Shown here in pieces: positions 51,383 through 62,435 of a DNA stretch of 64,000 nt. Within the stretch, counting starts at the first letter, position 1, and each line of letters opens with the position of its first letter. Both the position numbers and the translations under genes were made by a program. The stretch covers positions 4,464,001 through 4,528,000 of the forward strand of contig NC_083714.1 in NCBI RefSeq assembly GCF_033118175.1. The letters run 5' to 3'. The notes under the pieces are model-generated. The model did not search any database, was not told the origin of the DNA, and saw nothing but the letters and a program-made list of their open reading frames with translations. Source of the stretch: Dama dama (taxonomy: Eukaryota; Chordata; Mammalia; Artiodactyla; Cervidae).

Positions 51383-52313
51383 AAAGGTTTCAAAAATATG
51401 AGGAGCATGAAACGGTCTGAAAAATAGGAGGAGCATGAAGTTGTGTTGAAAAACATGAAGAACCTGAAAAGGTGTGAAAAATATGAAGAGGTTCAAAAGG
51501 TGTCAAAAATATGAGGAGCATGAAACGGTCTGAAAAATAGGAGGAGCATGAAGCGGTGTAGAAAAACATGAAGAGCCTGAAAATGTGTGAAAAATATGAA
51601 GAGCTTCAAAAGGTGTCAAAAATATGAGGAGAATGAAAAGGTCTGAAATATCGGAGGAGCAAGAAACGGAGTTCAAAAACATGAAGAGCCTGAAAAGGTG
51701 TGAAAAATATGAAGAGCTTCAAAATGTGCCATATATATGAGGAGCATGAAACGGTGTGAAAAATAGGAGGAGCATGAAGCGGTATTCAAAAACATGAAGA
51801 GCCTGAAAAGCTGTGAAATTATGTCAAGCTTCAAAAGGTGTGAAAATTATGAGGAGCAGGAAACGGTCTGAAAAATAGTAGAAGCATGAAACGGTGTTAA
51901 AGAACATGAAGAGCTTGAAAAGGTGTGTAATATATGAAGAGCTTCAAAAAGTGTCAAAAATATGAGGAGCAGGAAACGGTCTGAAAAACAGGAGGAGCAT
52001 GAAGTGGTGTAGAAAAACATGAAGACCCTGAAAAGGTGTGAAAAATATGAAGAGCTTCAAAAGGTGTCAAAAATATGAGGAGCAGGAAATGGTCTGAAAA
52101 ATAGGAGGAGCTTGAAGTGGTGTAGAAAAACATGAAGACCCTGAAAAGGTGTGAAAAATATGAAGAGCTTCAAATGGTGTGAAATATATGAGGAGCTTGA
52201 AACGGTCTGAAAAATAGGAGGAGCATGAAATCTTGTTGAAAAACATGAAGAGCCTGAAAACGTGTGAAAATTATGAAGAGTTTCAAAAGGTGTGAAATAT
52301 ATGAAGAGCTTCA
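51383..52313 (+). repeat. 931-bp tandem duplication, copy 1
   Basis: This is the first of two back-to-back copies with a period of 931 bp. The pair is about 99% identical by eye, with roughly eight to ten differences noticed. One of them is GTGTGAAAAATATG at about 51,474 against GTGTGGAAAATATG at about 52,405. The length equals seven 113-bp units plus one five-module unit, minus one base, because a doubled D module lies near the right end. Confidence 0.92.
51500..51612 (+). repeat. Near-consensus 113-bp unit (reference example)
   Basis: This unit is close to the consensus and shows the module layout: A at 51,500-51,527, B at 51,528-51,555, C at 51,556-51,584 (the only 29-bp module) and D at 51,585-51,612. 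It departs from the usual sequence mainly in C, where GTGTAG replaces GTGTTG and the tail ends AAAAT rather than AAAAG. The next unit starts at 51,613. The A5 tract sits at the same place in every module. Confidence 0.93.
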
Positions 52314-53244
52314 AAAGGTTTCAAAAATATGAGGAGCATGAAACGGTCTGAAAAATAGGAGGAGCATGAAGTTGTGTTGAAAAACATGAAGAACCTGAAA
52401 AGGTGTGGAAAATATGAAGAGGTTCAAAAGGTGTCAAAAATATGAGGAGCATGAAACGGTCTGAAAAATAGGAGGAGCATGAAGCGGTGTAGAAAAACAT
52501 GAAGAGCCTGAAAATGTGTGAAAAATATGAAGACCTTCAAAAGGTGTCAAAAATATGAGGAGAATGAAACGGTCTGAAATATCGGAGGAGCAAGAAACGG
52601 AGTTCAAAAACATGAAGAGCCTGAAAAGGTGTGAAAAATATTAAGAGCTTCAAAATGTGCCATATATATGAGGAGCATGAAACGGTGTGAAAAATAGGAG
52701 GAGCATGAAGCGGTATTCAAAAACATGAAGAGCCTGAAAAGCTGTGAAATTATGTCAAGCTTCAAAAGGTGTGAAAAATATGAGGAGCAGGAAACGGTCT
52801 GAAAAATAGTAGAAGCATGAAACGGTGTTAAAGAACATGAAGAGCCTGAAAAGGTGTGTAATATATGAAGAGCTTCAAAAAGTGTCAAAAATATGAGGAG
52901 CAGGAAACGGTCTGAAAAATAGGAGGAGCATGAAGTGGTGTAGAAAAACATGAAGACCCTGAAAAGGTGTGAAAAATATGAAGAGCTTCAAAAGGTGTCA
53001 AAAATATGAGGAGCAGGAAATGGTCTGAAAAATAGGAGGAGCTTGAAGTGGTGTAGAAAAACATGAAGACCCTGAAAAGGTGTGAAAAATATGAAGAGCT
53101 TCCAATGGTGTGAAATATATGAGGAGCTTGAAACGGTCTGAAAAATAGGAGGAGCATGAAATCTTGTTGAAAAACATGAAGAGCCTGAAAACGTGTGAAA
53201 ATTATGAAGAGTTTCAAAAGGTTTGAAATATATGAAGAGCTTCA
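52314..53244 (+). repeat. 931-bp tandem duplication, copy 2
   Basis: This is the direct continuation and near-identical copy of the preceding 931 bp. The junction at 52,313/52,314 falls inside AAAAGGTTTCAAAAATATG, the same string that opens copy 1. From about 52,537 this copy is also the start of duplication H copy 2. Its version is closer to 47.6-48.3 kb (for example TTCCAATGG at 53,100) than copy 1 is. Confidence 0.92.
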
Positions 53245-55277
53245 AAAGGTATCAAAAATGAGATGAGCATGAAATGGTCTGAAAGATAGGAGGGGCATGA
53301 AGCGGTGTTGAAAAACATGAAGAGCCTGAAAAGGTGTGAGAAATATGAAGATCTTCAAAATGTGTCAAAAATATGAGGAGCATGAAATGGTCTGAAAAAT
53401 AGGAGGAGCAAGAAGTGATGTTTAAAAACATGAAGAGCCTGAAAAGGTGTGAAAAATATGAAGAGCATCAAAAGATGTGAAAAATATGAGGAGCATGAAC
53501 CGGTCTGAAAAATAGGAGGAGCATGAAGCGGTTTTGAAAAGCATGAAGAGTCTGAAAAGGTGTGGAAAATATTAAGAGCTTCATAAGGTGTCAAAAATAT
53601 TAGGAGCATGAAACTGTCTGAAAAATAGGAGGAGCATGAAGTGGTGTTGAAAAACGTGAAGAGCCTAAAAATGTGTGAAAAATATGAAGAGCTTCAAAAT
53701 GTGAAAAATATGATGAGCATGAAACGGTCTGAAAAATAGGAGGAGCATGAAACGGTGTTCGAAAACATGAAGAGCATGAAAATTTGTGAAAAATATGAAG
53801 ACCTTCAAAACGTGTCAAAAATGAGATGAGCATGAAACGGTCTGAAAAAAAGGAGGTGCATGAAGCGGTGTTGAAAAACATGAAGAGCCTGAGAACGTGT
53901 GAAAAATATGAAGAGCTTCTAAAGGTGTGAAAAATATGAAGAGCTTCAAAAGGTGTCAAAAATGAGATGAGCATGAAACGGCCTGATAAATAGGAGGAGC
54001 ATGAAGTGGTGTTGAAAAATATGATGAGCCTGAAAAAGTGGGAAATATATGAAGAGCTTCAAAATGTGTCAAAAATATGAGGAGCATGAAACGGTCTGAA
54101 AAATAGGAGGAGCATGAAGCGGTGTTGAAAACCATGAAGAGCCTAAAAAGGTGTGAAAAATATGAAGAGCTTCAAAAGGTGTCAAAAATATAAGGAGCAT
54201 GAAACGGTCTGAAAAATAGGAGGAGCATGAAGCGGTATTCAAAAACATGAAGAGCCTGAAAAGCTGTGCAATTATGTCAAGCTTCAAAAGGTGTGAAAAA
54301 TATGAGGAGCATGAAACTGTCTGAAAAATAGGAGGAGCATGAAATCTTGTTGAAAAACAAGAAGAGCCTTAAAACGTGTGAAAATTATGAAGAGCTTCAA
54401 AAGGTGTGAAATATATGAAGAGCTTCAAAAGGTGTCAAAAATATAAGGAGCATGAAACGGTCTGAAAAATAGGAGGAGCATGAAGCGGTATTCAAAAACA
54501 TGAAGAGCCTGAAAAGCTGTGCTATTATGTCAAGCTTCAAATGGTGTGAAATACATGAGGAGCTTGAAACGGTCTGAAAAATAGGAGGAGCATGAAATCT
54601 TGTTGAAAAACATGAAGAGCCTTAAAACGTGTGAAAATTATGAAGAGCTTCAAAAGGTGTGAAATATATGAAGAGCTTCAAAAGGTGTCAAAAATGAGAT
54701 GAGCATGAAATGGTCTGAAAGATAGGAGGGGCATGAAGCGGTGTCGAAAAACATGAAGAGCCTGAAAAGGTGTGAGAAATATGAAGATCTTCAAAATGTG
54801 TCAAAAATATGAGGAGCATGAAACGGTCTGAAAAATAGGAGGAGCAAGAAGTGATGTTTAAAAACATGAAGAGCCTGAAAAGGTGTGAAAAAAATGAAAA
54901 GCTTCAAAAGGTGTCAATAATAAGATGTGCATGAAACAGTCTGAAAAATAGGAGGAGCATGAAACGGTCTGAAATATAGGAGGAGCATGAAACGGTGTGA
55001 AAAACATGAAGAGCATGAAAAGGTGTGAAAAATATGAAGAGCTTCAAAAGGTGTCAAAAATATGAGGAGCATGAAACGGTCTCAAAAATAGGAGGAGCAT
55101 GAAGCGGTGTTCAAAAACATGAAGAGCCTGAAAAGGTGTGAAAAAAATGAAGAGCTTCAAAACGTGTGAAAAATATGAGGAGCATGTAACGGTCTGAAAA
55201 ATAGGAGGAGCATGAAACGGTGTGAAAAACATGAAGAGCATGAAAAGGTGGGAAAATATGAAGAGCTTCAAAAGGTG
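52537..55277 (+). repeat. Segmental duplication H, copy 2
   Basis: This segment matches 47,610-50,350 at a constant 4,927-bp offset. It ends near 55,277, where the sequence switches to the F family instead of the GGAACATGAAACCGTCTG form that follows copy 1. It includes AAGCTT-type units at 52,757, 54,279 and 54,532. Confidence 0.92.
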
Positions 55278-56260
55278 TCAAAAATATGAGGAGCATGAAA
55301 CGGTCTCAAAAATAGGAGGAGCATGAAGCGGTGTTCAAAAACATGAAGAGCCTGAAAAGGTGTGAAAAAAATGAAGAGCTTCAAAAGGTGTCAAAAATAT
55401 GAGGACCTTGAAACGGTCTGAAAAATAGGAGGAACATGAATCTGTGCTCAAATACATGAAGCGCCTGAGAAGGTGTGAAAAATATGAAGAGCTTCAAAAG
55501 GTGAGAAAAATATGAGGACCATGAAACGATCTCAAAAATAGGAGGAGCATGAAGCGGTGTTAAAAAACATGAAGAGCCTGAAAAGGTGTGACAAATATAA
55601 AGAGCTTCAAGATGTGTGAAAAATATGAGGATCATGAAACGGTCTGAAAAATAGGAGGAACATGAATCTGTGCTCAAATACATGAAGCGCCTGAGAAGGT
55701 GCGAAAAAATTGCAGAGCTTCAAAAGGTGTGAAAAATATGAGGACCATGAAACGATCTCAAAAATAGGAGGAGCATGAAGCGGTGTTCAAAAACATGAAG
55801 AGCCTTAAATGGTGTGAAAAATGTGAAGAGCTTCAAAAGGTGTGAAAAATATGAAGAGCTTCAAAAGCTGTCAAAAATGAGATGAGCATGAAACGGTCTG
55901 AAAAAAAGCAGGAGCATGAAGCGTTCTTGAAAATCTTGAAGAGCTTGAAAAGGTGTGAAAAATATGAAGAGCTTCAAAAGTTTTCAAAAATATGAGGATC
56001 ATGAAACGGTCTGAAAAATAGGAGCAACATGAAACGGTCTTAAAAATAGGAGGATTATGAAGCAGTGTTGAAAAACATGAAGAGCCTGAAAAGGTGTGAA
56101 AAATATGAAGAGCTTCAAAAGGTGTGAAAAATATGAAGAGTTTCATAAGGTGTCAAAAATATGAGGAGACTGAAACGGTCTGAAAAATAGGCGGAGCATG
56201 AAACGGTGTTCAAAAACATGAAGAGCCTGAAAAGGTGTGAAAAATATGAAGAGCTTCAAA
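55278..56260 (+). repeat. Segmental duplication F, partial copy 4
   Basis: The 226-bp dimer appears here twice (marker at 55,439 and 55,665). It is followed by a piece matching 32,300-32,700 (the segment at 55,871-56,146 lies 23,523 bp from its partner at 32,348-32,623). Compared with copy 1, everything between the dimer array and that piece, about 1.4 kb, is missing, so this is a deleted version of F. Confidence 0.87.
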
Positions 56261-59200
56261 AGGTTTGAAAAATATGAAGAGCAGGGAACGGTCTGAAAAA
56301 TAGGAGGAGGATAAAGCGATGTTCAAAAACATGAAGAGCCTGAAAAGGTGTGACAAATATTAAGAGCTTCAAAAGGTGTCAAAAATATGAGGAGCATGAA
56401 ACGGTCTCAAAAATAGGAGGAGCATGAAGCGGTGTTCAAAAATATGGAGAGCCTGAAAAGGTACGAAAAATATGAAGAGCTTCAAAAGGTGTCAAAAATA
56501 TGAGGAGAATGAAACGGTCTGAAAAATAGGAGGAGTATGAAACGGTGTTCAAAAATATGAAGAGCCTGGAATGGTGTGAAAAATATGAAGAGCCCAAAAC
56601 GTGTCAAAAATATGAGGAGCATGAAACGTTCTGAAAAATAGGAGGAGCATGAAACGGTGTTCAAAAATATGAAGAGCCTGAAAAGGGGTGAAAAATACGA
56701 AGAGCTTCAAAAGGTGTCAATAATAAGACGTGCATGAAACAGTCTGAAAAATAGGAGGAGCATGAAACGGTCTGAAATATAGGAGGAGCATGAATCTGTG
56801 CTCAAATACATGAAGCGCCTGAGAAGGTGCGAAAAATATGAAGAGCTTCAAAAGGTGTGAAAAATATGAGGAGCATGAAATGGTGTTGAAAAACAGGAAT
56901 AGCCTGAAAATGTGAGAAATACATGAAGAGCTTCAAAAGGTTTCAAAAATATGAGGAGCATGAAACTTTCTGAAAAAGAGGAGGAGCATGAACCGGTGTT
57001 GAAAAACATGAAGAGCCTGAAAAGGTGTGAAAAATATGAAGAGGTTTAAAAGGTGTCAAAAATATGAGGAGCATGAAACTTTCTGAAAAATAGGAGGATC
57101 ATGAAACCGTGTTCAAAAACATGAAGAGCCTGAAAAGGTGTGAAAAATATGAAAGCCTCAAAAGTGTGAAAAATATGATGAACATGATATGTTTTGAAAA
57201 ATAGGATTAGCCTGAAGCGGTGTTCAAATACATGAAGAGCCTGAAAAGTTGTGAAAAATATGCAAAGCTTCAAAAGGTGTCAAAAAAGAGATGAGCATGA
57301 AACGGCCTGAAAAATAGGAGCAGCATGAATCGGTGCTGAAAAACATGAAGAGCCTGAAAAGGTGTGAGAAATATGAAGAGCTTCAAAAGGTGTCAAAAAT
57401 ATGAGGAGTATGAAACGATCTGCAAAAAATAAGGAGCAAGAAGTGGTGTTCAAAAACATGAAGAGCCTGAAAAGATGTCAAAAATATGAAGAGCTTCAAA
57501 AGGTGTCAAAAATATGAGGAGCATGAAACGGTTTGACAAACTGGAAGAGCATGAAACGGTGTTCAAAAACATGAAGAGACTGAAAAGTGGTGAAAAATAT
57601 GAAGAGCTTCAAAACGTGTCAAATATATGAGGAGCATGAAACGGTCTGAAAAATAGGAGGAGCATGAAGCGGTGTTGAAAAACGTGAAGAGCCTGAAAAC
57701 GTGTGAAAATAATTAAGAGCTTCAAAAGGTGTGAAAAATATGAAGACCTTCAAAGTGTCAAAAATCGATGAGCAGGAAATGGTCTAAAAAATAGGAGAGC
57801 ATTAAATGGTGTTAAAAACATGAAGAGCCTGAAAAGGTGTGAAATATATGAAGAGCTTCAAAAGGTATCAAAAATATGAGGAGAATGAAACGGTCGGAAA
57901 AATAGGAGGGGCATGAAGCGGTGTTCAAAAACATGAAGATCCTGAAAAGGTGTGAAAAATACGAAGAGCTTCAAAAGGTGTGAAATACATGAGGAGCATG
58001 AAACCATCTGAAAAATAGGAGGAGCATGAAGCGATGTTCAAAAACATGAAGAGCCTGAAAAGGTGTGAAAAAGATGAAGAGCTTCAAAAGCTGTCAAAAA
58101 TATGAGGAGCACGAAATGGTCTGAAAAATTGGAGGAGAATGAAACGGTGTTCAAAAATATGAAGAGCCTGGAATGGTGTGAAAAATATGAAGAGACCCTA
58201 TACGTGTCAAAAATATGAGGAGCATGAAACGGTCTGAAAAATAGGCACAGCATGAAATGCTGTTCAAAAACATGAAGACCCTGAAAAGGTGTGAAAAATA
58301 TGAAGAGCTTCAAAAGGTGTCAAAAATATGAAGAGCATGAAACAGTCTGAAAATTAGGAGGAGCATGAAGCGGTTTTGAAAGACATGAAGAGCTTGAAAA
58401 GGTGTTAAAAATATGAAGATCTTCAAAAGGTGTCAAAAATATGAGGAGCATGAAACAGTCTGAAAATTAGGAGGAGCATGAAGCAGTGTTGAAAAACATG
58501 AAGAGCTTCAAAAAGTGTGAAAAATATGAAGAGCTTCAAAAGGTGTCAAAAATAGATGACCATGAAACAGTCTGAAAAATAGGAGGAGCATGAAATGGTG
58601 TTGAAAAACATGAAGAGCCTGAAAAGGTGGGAAAATGTGAATAGCTTCAAAAGGTGTCAAAAATATGAGGAGTTTGAAACGGTCTGAAAAATAGGAGGAG
58701 CATGAAGCGTTGTTCAAAACCAAGAAGAGCGTGAAAAGGTGTGAAAATTATGAAGAGCTTCAAAAGTTGTCAAAAATATGAGGAGCATGATACGGTCTGA
58801 AAAATAAGGGGGAGCATGAAGTGGTGTTCAAAAACAGGAAGAGCCTGAAAAGGGGTGAAAAATATGAAGAGCTTCAAAATGTGTAAAAATTATAAGGAGC
58901 AAGAAACGGTCTGAAAAATAGGAGAAGCATGAAGCGGTTTTGAAAAACATGAAAAGCCTGAAAATGTGTGAAAAATATGAAGAATTTCAAAAGGTGTGAA
59001 AAATATGAGGACCATGAAACGGTATGAAAAATAGGAGGAGCATCAAGTGGTGTTGAAAACCATAAAGAGCTTGAAAACGTGGGAAAATATGAAGAGCTTC
59101 AAAATGTCTCAAAAATATGAGGAATATGAAACGGTCTGAAAAATAGGAGGATCATAAAGCGGTGTTGAAAAACATGAAGAGCCTGAAAATGGTGTGAAAA

Positions 59201-61839
59201 ATATGAAGAGCTTCAAAAGGTGTCAGAAATGAGATGTGCATGAAACGGTCTGAAAAATAGGAGTAGCATGAAGTGGTTGTGAAAAACATGAAAAGCCTGA
59301 AAATGTGTGCAAAATATGAAGAGCTTCAAAAGGTGTGAAATACATGAGGAGCATGAAATGGTCTGAGAAATAGGAGGAGCATGAAGCGGTGTTCAAAAAC
59401 ATGAAGAGCCTGAAAAGGTGTGAAATAAATGAAGGGCTTCAAAATGTGTGAAATACATGAGGAGCATGAAACTCTCTGAAAAATAGGAGGAGCATGAAAT
59501 GGTGTTCAAAAACATTAAGAGCCTGAAAAGATGTGAAAAATATGAAGAGCTTCAAAAGGTGTGAAAAATATGAATAGCATGATACTGTCTGAAAAATAGG
59601 AGAAGCATGCAGTGGTGTTCAAAAACATGAAGAGCCTGAAAAGTTGTGAAAAATACGCATAGCTTCAAAAGGTGTCAAAAATTAGATGAGCATGAAACGG
59701 TCTGAAAAATTGGAGGAGCAAGAAGTAGTGTTGAAAAATATGAAGAGCCTGAAAAGGTGTGAAAAATATGAAGAGCTTCAAAAGGTGTGAAATACATGAG
59801 GAGCATGAAACTCTCTGAAAAATAGGAGGAGCATGAAGTGGTGTTGAAAAACATGAAGAGCCTGAAATGTTGTGAAATATATGAAGACCTTCATAACGTG
59901 TGAAAAATATGAGGAGCTTCAAAAAGTGTCAAAATTATGAGGAGCATGAAACGGTCTGAAAAATAGGAGAGCATGAAGTGGTTTTAAAAACATGAAGAGC
60001 CTGAAAAGGTGTGAAATATATGAAGAGCTTCAAAAGGAATCAAAAATATGAGGAGAATGAAACGGTCTGAAAAATGGGAGGGGCATGAAGCGATGTTGAA
60101 AAACATGAAGAGCCTGAAAATGTGTGAAAAATATGAAGATCTTCTAAAGGTGTCAAATATATGAGGAAATGAAACGACGTGTAAAATTGGAAGAGCATGA
60201 AGTGGTGTTGAAAAACATGAAGAGCCTGAAAAGTGTGAAAAACATGAAGAGCTTCAAAAGGTGTGAAAACTATGAAGAGCTTCAAAATGTGTCAAAAATC
60301 AATGAGCAGGAAATGGTCTGAAAAATAGGAGAGCATGAAGTGGTTTTAAAAACATGAAGATCCTGAAATGGTGTGAAATATATGAAGAGCTTCAAAATGT
60401 GTGAAACATATGAGGAGCTTCAAAAAGTGTCAAAAATATGAGGAGCATGAAACGGTCTGAAAAATAGGAGGAGGATGAAGCGGTGTTCAGAAACATGAAG
60501 AGCCTGAAAAGGTGTGAAAAATATGAAGAGCTTCAAAATGTGTCAAAAATATGAGGAGCATGAAACGGTCTGAAAAATAGGAGAAGCATGAAGTGGTGTT
60601 GAAAAACATGAAGAGCCTGAAAAGTGTGAAAAATATGAAGAGCTTCTAAAGGTATCAAAAATATGAGGAGCATGAAAAGGTCTGAAAAATAGGAGGAGCA
60701 TGAAGTGGTGTTGAAAAACATGAAGAGCCTGAAAAGTGTGAAAAATATGAAGAGCTTCAAAAGGTGTCAAAAATATGAGGAGCATGAAACGGTCTGAAAA
60801 ATAGGAGAAGCATGAAGTGGTGTTGAAAAAGATGAAGAGCCTGAAAAAGTGTGAAAAATATGAAGAGCTTCAAAAGGTGTGAAATACATGAGGAGCATGA
60901 AACTCTCTGAAAAATAGGAGTAGCATGAAGTGGTGTTCAAAAACATGAAGAGCCTGATAATTTCTGAAATATATGAAGAGATTCAAAAGGTGTGAGAAAT
61001 ATGAGGAGCATGAAACGGTCTGAACAATAGGAGGAGTATGAAGCGGTGTTCAGAAACATGAAGGGCCTGAAAAGTTGTGAAAAATATGAAAAGCTTCAAA
61101 AGGTGTCAAAAATATGAGGAGCATGAAACGGTCTGAAAAATAGGAGGAGCATGAAATGGTGTTGAAAAACATGAAGAGCCTGAAAAGTGTGAAAAATATG
61201 AAGAGCTTCAAAAGCTGTCAAAAATATGAGGAGCATGAAACGGTCTGAAAAATAGGAGGAGCATGAAGCAGTGTTGCAATACATGAAAAGCCTGAAAAGA
61301 TGTGAAAAATATGAAGAGCTTCAAAAGGTGTCAAAAATATGAGGAGCAAGAAACGGTCTGAAAAAGAGGAGGAGCATAAAGTGGTGTTGAAAAACATGAA
61401 GAGCCTGAAAAGGTGTGAGAAATATGAAGAGTTTCAAAAGGTGTGAAAAATATGAAGAGCTTCAAAAGGTGTCAAAAATATGAGGAGCATGAGACGGTCT
61501 GAAAAATAGGAGGAGCATGACAGGGTTCAAAAACATGAAGAGCCTGAAAAGGTGTGAAAAATATGAGAGCTTCAAAAGGTGTGAAATACATGAGAAGCAT
61601 GAAACGGTCTGAAAAATAGGAGGAACATAAAACGGTGTTCAAAAACATGAAGGGCCTGAAAAGGTGTGAAATATATGAAGATCCTCAAAACGTGTCAAAA
61701 ATATGAGGAGCATGAAACGGTCTGAAAAATAGGAGGAGCATGAAGCGGTGTTGAAAAACATGAAGAGCATGAAAAGGTGTGAAAAATATGAAGAGCTACA
61801 AAGGTGTCAAATGTATGAGGAGCATGAAACGGTCTGAAA
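56261..61839 (+). repeat. Heterogeneous satellite units, right part
   Basis: The first part still shares short pieces with the F family: 56,700-57,130 resembles 42,250-42,850, with marker AATCTGTGCTC at 56,793. Beyond about 57.1 kb units are diverse and no long duplicate was found. Around 60,540-61,210 several units are 112 bp because the C tail has lost one G (GAAAAGTGTG). Occasional truncated modules occur (for example near 57,765 and 61,515). No foreign insertion was seen. Confidence 0.87.
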
Positions 61840-62435
61840 ATATGACGAGCATGAAGCGGTGCTCTAAAACATGAGGAGCCTGAAAAGATGTGAAATATAT
61901 GAAGAGCTTCAAAATGTGTGAAAAATATGAGGAGAATTAAAAGGTCTGAAAAATAGGAGGAGCATGAAGAGGTGTTGAATAATATGAAGAGCCTGAAAAG
62001 GTGAGAAAAATATGAAGAGTTTCAAAAGGTGTCAAAAATATGAGGAGCATGAAACGGTGTGAAAAATAGGAGGAGCATGAATCATTGTTGAAAAACATGA
62101 AATGCCTGAAAAGGTGTGAAAAACATGAAGAGACTGAAAAGGTGTAAAATATATGAAGAGCTTCAAAAAGTGTGAAAAATATGAGGAGCATGAAACGTTC
62201 TGAAAAATTGGAGGAGCATGAAGCGGTGTTGAAAACCATGAAGAGACAGAAATGATGTGAAAAATATGAAGAGCTTCAAAAGGTGTCAAAAATATGGGGA
62301 CCATGAAACGGTCCGAAAAATAGGAGGAGCATGAACTGGTGTTGAAAAACATGAAGAGCCTGAAAAAGTGTGAAATATATGAAGAGCTTCAAAAGGTGTC
62401 AAACAGATGAGGAGGATGAAAAGGTCTGAAAAATA
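61840..62435 (+). repeat. Long-range shared block, copy 2
   Basis: This segment is the partner of 17,715-18,310 at about 44,126 bp distance, carrying the same rare variants (GAGAATTAAAAGGTC, TTGAATAA, AATATGGGGACCATG). It has more differences than the other duplicate pairs. Confidence 0.82.

Larger units (their letters stand above)
36853..54545 (+). repeat. D-module subfamily carrying an AAGCTT site
   Basis: A diagnostic D-module variant reads GCTGTG(A/C)AATTATGTCAAGC then TTC, creating AAGCTT. I find it at 36,867, 37,543, 45,688 (as TATGACAAGC), 46,139, 46,928, 47,830, 49,352, 49,605, 51,826, 52,757, 54,279 and 54,532. A copy with the site mutated to AAGATT is near 50,811. It always follows a C module with GGTATTCAAAAACATG or a close relative. 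It is confined to this part of the window, so it marks one lineage of units and its spread. Between members, the coordinates hold other unit types. Confidence 0.87.
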
